From: Candidatus Avelusimicrobium ruminicola
GTDB taxonomy: Bacteria; Elusimicrobiota; Elusimicrobia; Elusimicrobiales; Elusimicrobiaceae
Assembly (NCBI GenBank): GCA_900319885.1
Contig: ONQH01000003.1
Span: 1 to 15,376, forward strand
Direction of reading: 5' to 3'
Length of the DNA stretch: 15,376 bases
Shown: positions 13,160-15,376 of the stretch, piece by piece
How positions within the stretch are numbered: position 1 is the stretch's first letter
Layout of the letters: each line of letters opens with the position of its first letter
The notes under the pieces: model-generated
Told to the model about the DNA's origin: nothing
What the model saw: only the letters and a program-made list of their open reading frames with translations
Databases searched by the model: none
Made by a program: the position numbers and the translations under genes

Positions 13160-13353
13160 AAAAGCGTTCCAAACGGGGATAAAAACACCAGCAACCCTGT
13201 GGCAAAAAGGGCCCTTTCAACCGGATGCTTATATGGGTCAATACTGGAGGTTTTGTACCCGCGTTTGATAGTAGGTCTGCGTGGAAGGTCAAACAGAAAA
13301 TGTAAATACTTACTGTGTTTCAAGCGCGCAAGGCGGAAGTTTTCTGCTTAAAA

Positions 13354-13362
13354 TGCTAAAAT
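13354..13362 (+). promoter_or_regulatory. Extended -10 promoter of ychF
   Basis: TGcTAAAAT, identical to the element before tRNA-Glu. The predicted start is near 13369, giving a leader of about 70 bases that contains the hairpin at 13377-13399 and AGGAG at 13428-13432. Confidence 0.6.
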
Positions 13363-13376
13363 ATTCTTATAGGTCA

Positions 13377-13399
13377 TCCTGAGGGAATGTTGCTCAGGA
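13377..13399 (+). repeat. Inverted repeat (hairpin) in the ychF leader
   Basis: TCCTGAG (13377-13383) pairs perfectly with CTCAGGA (13393-13399) across a nine-base loop. No T-run follows, so it is not a terminator. The left side, GTCATCCTGAG, resembles the beginning of a short dispersed repeat seen in many bacterial genomes. It may be a degenerate copy or an mRNA 5' structure. Confidence 0.6.
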
Positions 13400-13439
13400 C
13401 CGGCACCGCAATTTTAGAATTTATCCCAGGAGTATTTTC

Positions 13440-14513
13440 ATGGAAATTGGTATCGTAGGTCTGCCTAACGTAGGCAAATCCACTCTTTTTAACGCGCTCA
13501 CGTGCGCCGGGGCGGAAGCCAGCAACTATCCGTTCTGTACCATTGAGCCTAACGTAGGCATTGTGGCCATCCCCGATAAACGTTTGGATAAACTGTTTGA
13601 AATGTTTAAGCCGCCCAAGAAGACGGCCGCGTTTATCAAATTTGTGGATATTGCCGGTATTGTAAAAGGTGCTAGCCAAGGCGAAGGACTAGGTAACAAG
13701 TTCCTAGCCAACATCCGCGAAGTGGACGCCATTATCCACGTAGTACGTCTGTTTGAAGACGAAAACGTCACCCACGTGATGAACTCCGTGGACCCCTTGC
13801 GCGACATTGAGGTTATCAATACCGAACTGATGCTGGCCGACCTGGAAAGTGCTACCAAAATTTGCGATCGTTTAGCATCTAACGCAAAGTCCGGCAAGAA
13901 GGACGCCGTGGCCGCGTGGGAGCGCATGAAAGAAATTAAGGCAGCGCTGGAAAACGGCAAGCCGGTTTCTTCCTTGGGATTAGAGCCTGAAGAACTTAAA
14001 GAGTATCAATTTTTAACATCCAAGCCCGTTTTGTACGTAGGGAATAATTCCGAAAAGCGCAACGAAGCCAACGCCGCCAAAGTGGCGCAATACGCCAAAG
14101 AAAACGGCGCCGGCTTTGTGGAACTGTCCGTCAAGTTTGAGGCAGATATTGCCGAATTTAGCGAAGAAGAAAAGAAAGCCTTTTTAGCCGAAACGGGGAG
14201 CGAATATACCGGGCTAGAAAAAGTAGTGCGCGAAGGGATGAAACTGTTAAACCTGTGCACCTACTTTACCGCAGGCCCCGAAGTGGAAGTGCGCAGCTGG
14301 CTCATCCCCGTCGGTTGCACCGCGCCGCAAGCCGCCGGCAAAATCCATAGCGATTTTGAAAAAGGTTTCATCCGCGCCGACGTGTACACGTTTGACGATT
14401 TGGAAAAATTCGGCTCTGAAAAGGCCTTGCGCGAGCATGGCCTTATCCGCAGTGAAGGCAAAGATTATATTGTTAAGGACGGCGACGTTTGCCTGTTTAA
14501 AGTAAATGCGTAA
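13440..14513 (+). CDS. ychF: Redox-regulated ATPase/GTPase YchF (OLA1 family)
   Basis: 357 residues, close to the typical 363. It is a universally conserved Obg-related P-loop NTPase that binds the ribosome and, unusually, prefers ATP. The G1 loop GLPNVGKST is at residues 7-15, the G3 DIAG at 70-73 followed by [16 protein letters not shown], and the G4 site reads NNSE (202-205), the NxxE form that explains relaxed GTP specificity in this family. A coiled-coil insertion spans about 130-170, and the C-terminal TGS domain (from about 273, with [12 protein letters not shown]) completes the architecture. ATG 13440 has AGGAG at 13428-13432 at good spacing. It overlaps the next gene by eight bases, so a translation factor and an rRNA methyltransferase are co-expressed. 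Confidence 0.97.
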   Translation: MEIGIVGLPNVGKSTLFNALTCAGAEASNYPFCTIEPNVGIVAIPDKRLDKLFEMFKPPKKTAAFIKFVDIAGIVKGASQGEGLGNKFLANIREVDAIIHVVRLFEDENVTHVMNSVDPLRDIEVINTELMLADLESATKICDRLASNAKSGKKDAVAAWERMKEIKAALENGKPVSSLGLEPEELKEYQFLTSKPVLYVGNNSEKRNEANAAKVAQYAKENGAGFVELSVKFEADIAEFSEEEKKAFLAETGSEYTGLEKVVREGMKLLNLCTYFTAGPEVEVRSWLIPVGCTAPQAAGKIHSDFEKGFIRADVYTFDDLEKFGSEKALREHGLIRSEGKDYIVKDGDVCLFKVNA

Positions 14514-15376
14514 TTGTACCCACTTTGGCACGTGCGGCGGCTGCACGCTACTCAACTTGCCCTACGAAGAGCAAGTAACTAAAAAGCAAGCCAAACTGCG
14601 CGAAATTCTACAAGATTTTTGGACCGGCGACATCCCCGTTACAGTGACGGATGAACCACAGTATTTCCGCAACAAAGTGGAACTGGGGTTTTGCCACCAA
14701 GTCAAATGGCGCGCAGATTACGACAAGAAAGATCCCGCCAACAAAACGCGCCCCTTAGAATTTGAACAGTGTGTAGGATTTAAGTTAAAAGGCCGCTGGG
14801 ATAGAGCCGTGGACTTGCAAGAGTGTTTTTTGTTTAGCGAAAAATTAGTCCCGCTGGTGGCGGCCATCCGCACCTGGGCACAACAAGAAAATTTAGCGTA
14901 TTACGATCAGCGCAAACACACGGGCGTACTTCGTCATTTAATGGTGCGCGAAGGCAAAAACACCGGCGAGCAAATTGTCGTTTTGTTTGTGACGGATGAC
15001 TTTAACGAGAAAACATTTGTAGCCGCGGTGGAAAGTGTTCTGCCAAACGCTAACATTATGGCGGCTGTCAACAATGGCCTAGCCGACACCGCCGAACCGG
15101 AAAGTTTGCGCGTACTAAAGGGCAAAGACCATATTTTTGAAAAGATTTTTTTGACGAACAAAAACGGACAACAAGAGCGCGAAGTAATTTTCAAACTTTC
15201 GCCGCAATCGTTTTTTCAAACCAATACAAAGACCGCGCAAAAGATGTATAGCCGCGTGCGCGGAATTGTCAAAAAAATCGCACCTAAAAGGATTTACGAT
15301 TTGTACGGTGGCGCGGGGAGTTTTTCACTCTCTTGCGCGGACTTGTGCGAGAAGTCCATTTGTGTGGAAAGTGTGG
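14506..15376 (+). CDS. 23S rRNA (uracil-5-)-methyltransferase, RlmD/RlmC-type, 5' part (partial)
   Basis: The first 290 residues of a TrmA-family m5U methyltransferase; the gene runs off the right edge before its catalytic cysteine. C4, C10, C13 (CGGC) and C107 (LQEC) are placed like the four [4Fe-4S] ligands of E. coli RlmD. YFRNKVEL (53-60), SPQSFFQTN (232-240) and SAM motif I DLYGGAGSF (265-273) complete the pattern; motif I has Gly where DLYCG is usual. The first ligand is residue 4 and an in-frame TAA lies directly before ATG 14506, so the start is fixed and there is no N-terminal TRAM domain, as in RlmC. Methylation of a 23S rRNA uridine is the family role; the exact site is not known. 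It overlaps ychF by eight bases and has no evident ribosome binding site, suggesting translational coupling. Confidence 0.88.
   Translation, partial: MRNCTHFGTCGGCTLLNLPYEEQVTKKQAKLREILQDFWTGDIPVTVTDEPQYFRNKVELGFCHQVKWRADYDKKDPANKTRPLEFEQCVGFKLKGRWDRAVDLQECFLFSEKLVPLVAAIRTWAQQENLAYYDQRKHTGVLRHLMVREGKNTGEQIVVLFVTDDFNEKTFVAAVESVLPNANIMAAVNNGLADTAEPESLRVLKGKDHIFEKIFLTNKNGQQEREVIFKLSPQSFFQTNTKTAQKMYSRVRGIVKKIAPKRIYDLYGGAGSFSLSCADLCEKSICVESV

Larger units (their letters stand above)
13126..13439. other. Divergent control region between DUF2157 and ychF
   Basis: 314 bases without a convincing gene. It holds the DUF2157 promoter (13151-13159, minus), the ychF promoter (13354-13362, plus) and a hairpin in the ychF leader. 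The middle part (about 13160-13345) is unexplained: it contains a perfect 12-base palindrome AAAGGGCCCTTT at 13206-13217, and the minus strand stays open in the DUF2157 frame to 13323, which I treat as chance or remnant sequence. No RNA gene is recognisable. Confidence 0.6.

Noticed and set aside
13126..13323. 66-residue N-terminal extension of the DUF2157 protein
   Set aside because: An extended -10 promoter and AGGAG sit directly before ATG 13125, where the family N-terminus begins; kept only as an observation on the region.

Overview
The window reads as ordinary, densely packed chromosome from an anaerobic, diderm (Gram-negative-type) bacterium. The reasons are a ferredoxin-dependent 2-oxoacid oxidoreductase (anaerobic metabolism), an AsmA-like envelope protein (typical of cells with an outer membrane), clear AGGAGG-type ribosome binding sites and sigma-70-type promoters. 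Taxonomy cannot be proved from this DNA; an Elusimicrobiota-like gut or environmental bacterium is my best guess, at low confidence. I found no phage, transposon, CRISPR array, restriction or toxin system.

Layout. (1) 2-1583, plus strand: the end of a 2-oxoacid:ferredoxin oxidoreductase operon (3' end of alpha, then complete beta and gamma), closed by a weak hairpin. (2) 1645-1716: tRNA-Phe(GAA) with its own promoter. (3) 1911-7338, plus strand: five genes joined by 1-14 base overlaps: a lipoate-ligase/octanoyltransferase-family protein, a predicted membrane zinc metalloprotease with HEMTH, a large AsmA-like protein, a PyrE-like phosphoribosyltransferase with altered signature motifs, and an RlmI-like 23S rRNA methyltransferase. 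The operon ends at a strong intrinsic terminator. (4) 7385-13125, minus strand, in transcription order: DUF2157 membrane protein, GDYXXLXY-domain protein, tRNA-Glu(CTC), DUF1646 transporter, terminator, glgP alpha-glucan phosphorylase, terminator, trmL tRNA methyltransferase. (5) 13126-13439: a 314-base divergent control region. (6) 13440-15376, plus strand: ychF and, overlapping it by 8 bases, a 23S rRNA uracil methyltransferase of the RlmD/RlmC type that runs off the window.

The genes cover central carbon and energy metabolism (oxoacid oxidation, glycogen breakdown), envelope biology (AsmA, metalloprotease, DUF2157/GDYXXLXY) and translation (YchF, three RNA methyltransferases, two tRNAs). 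The points most worth a second look are the metalloprotease placed between a lipoylation gene and an asmA gene, the PRTase with degenerate orotate motifs, the DUF2157/GDYXXLXY pair with a cysteine-rich exported segment, the trmL start immediately after a terminator, and the repeated use of extended -10 promoters.
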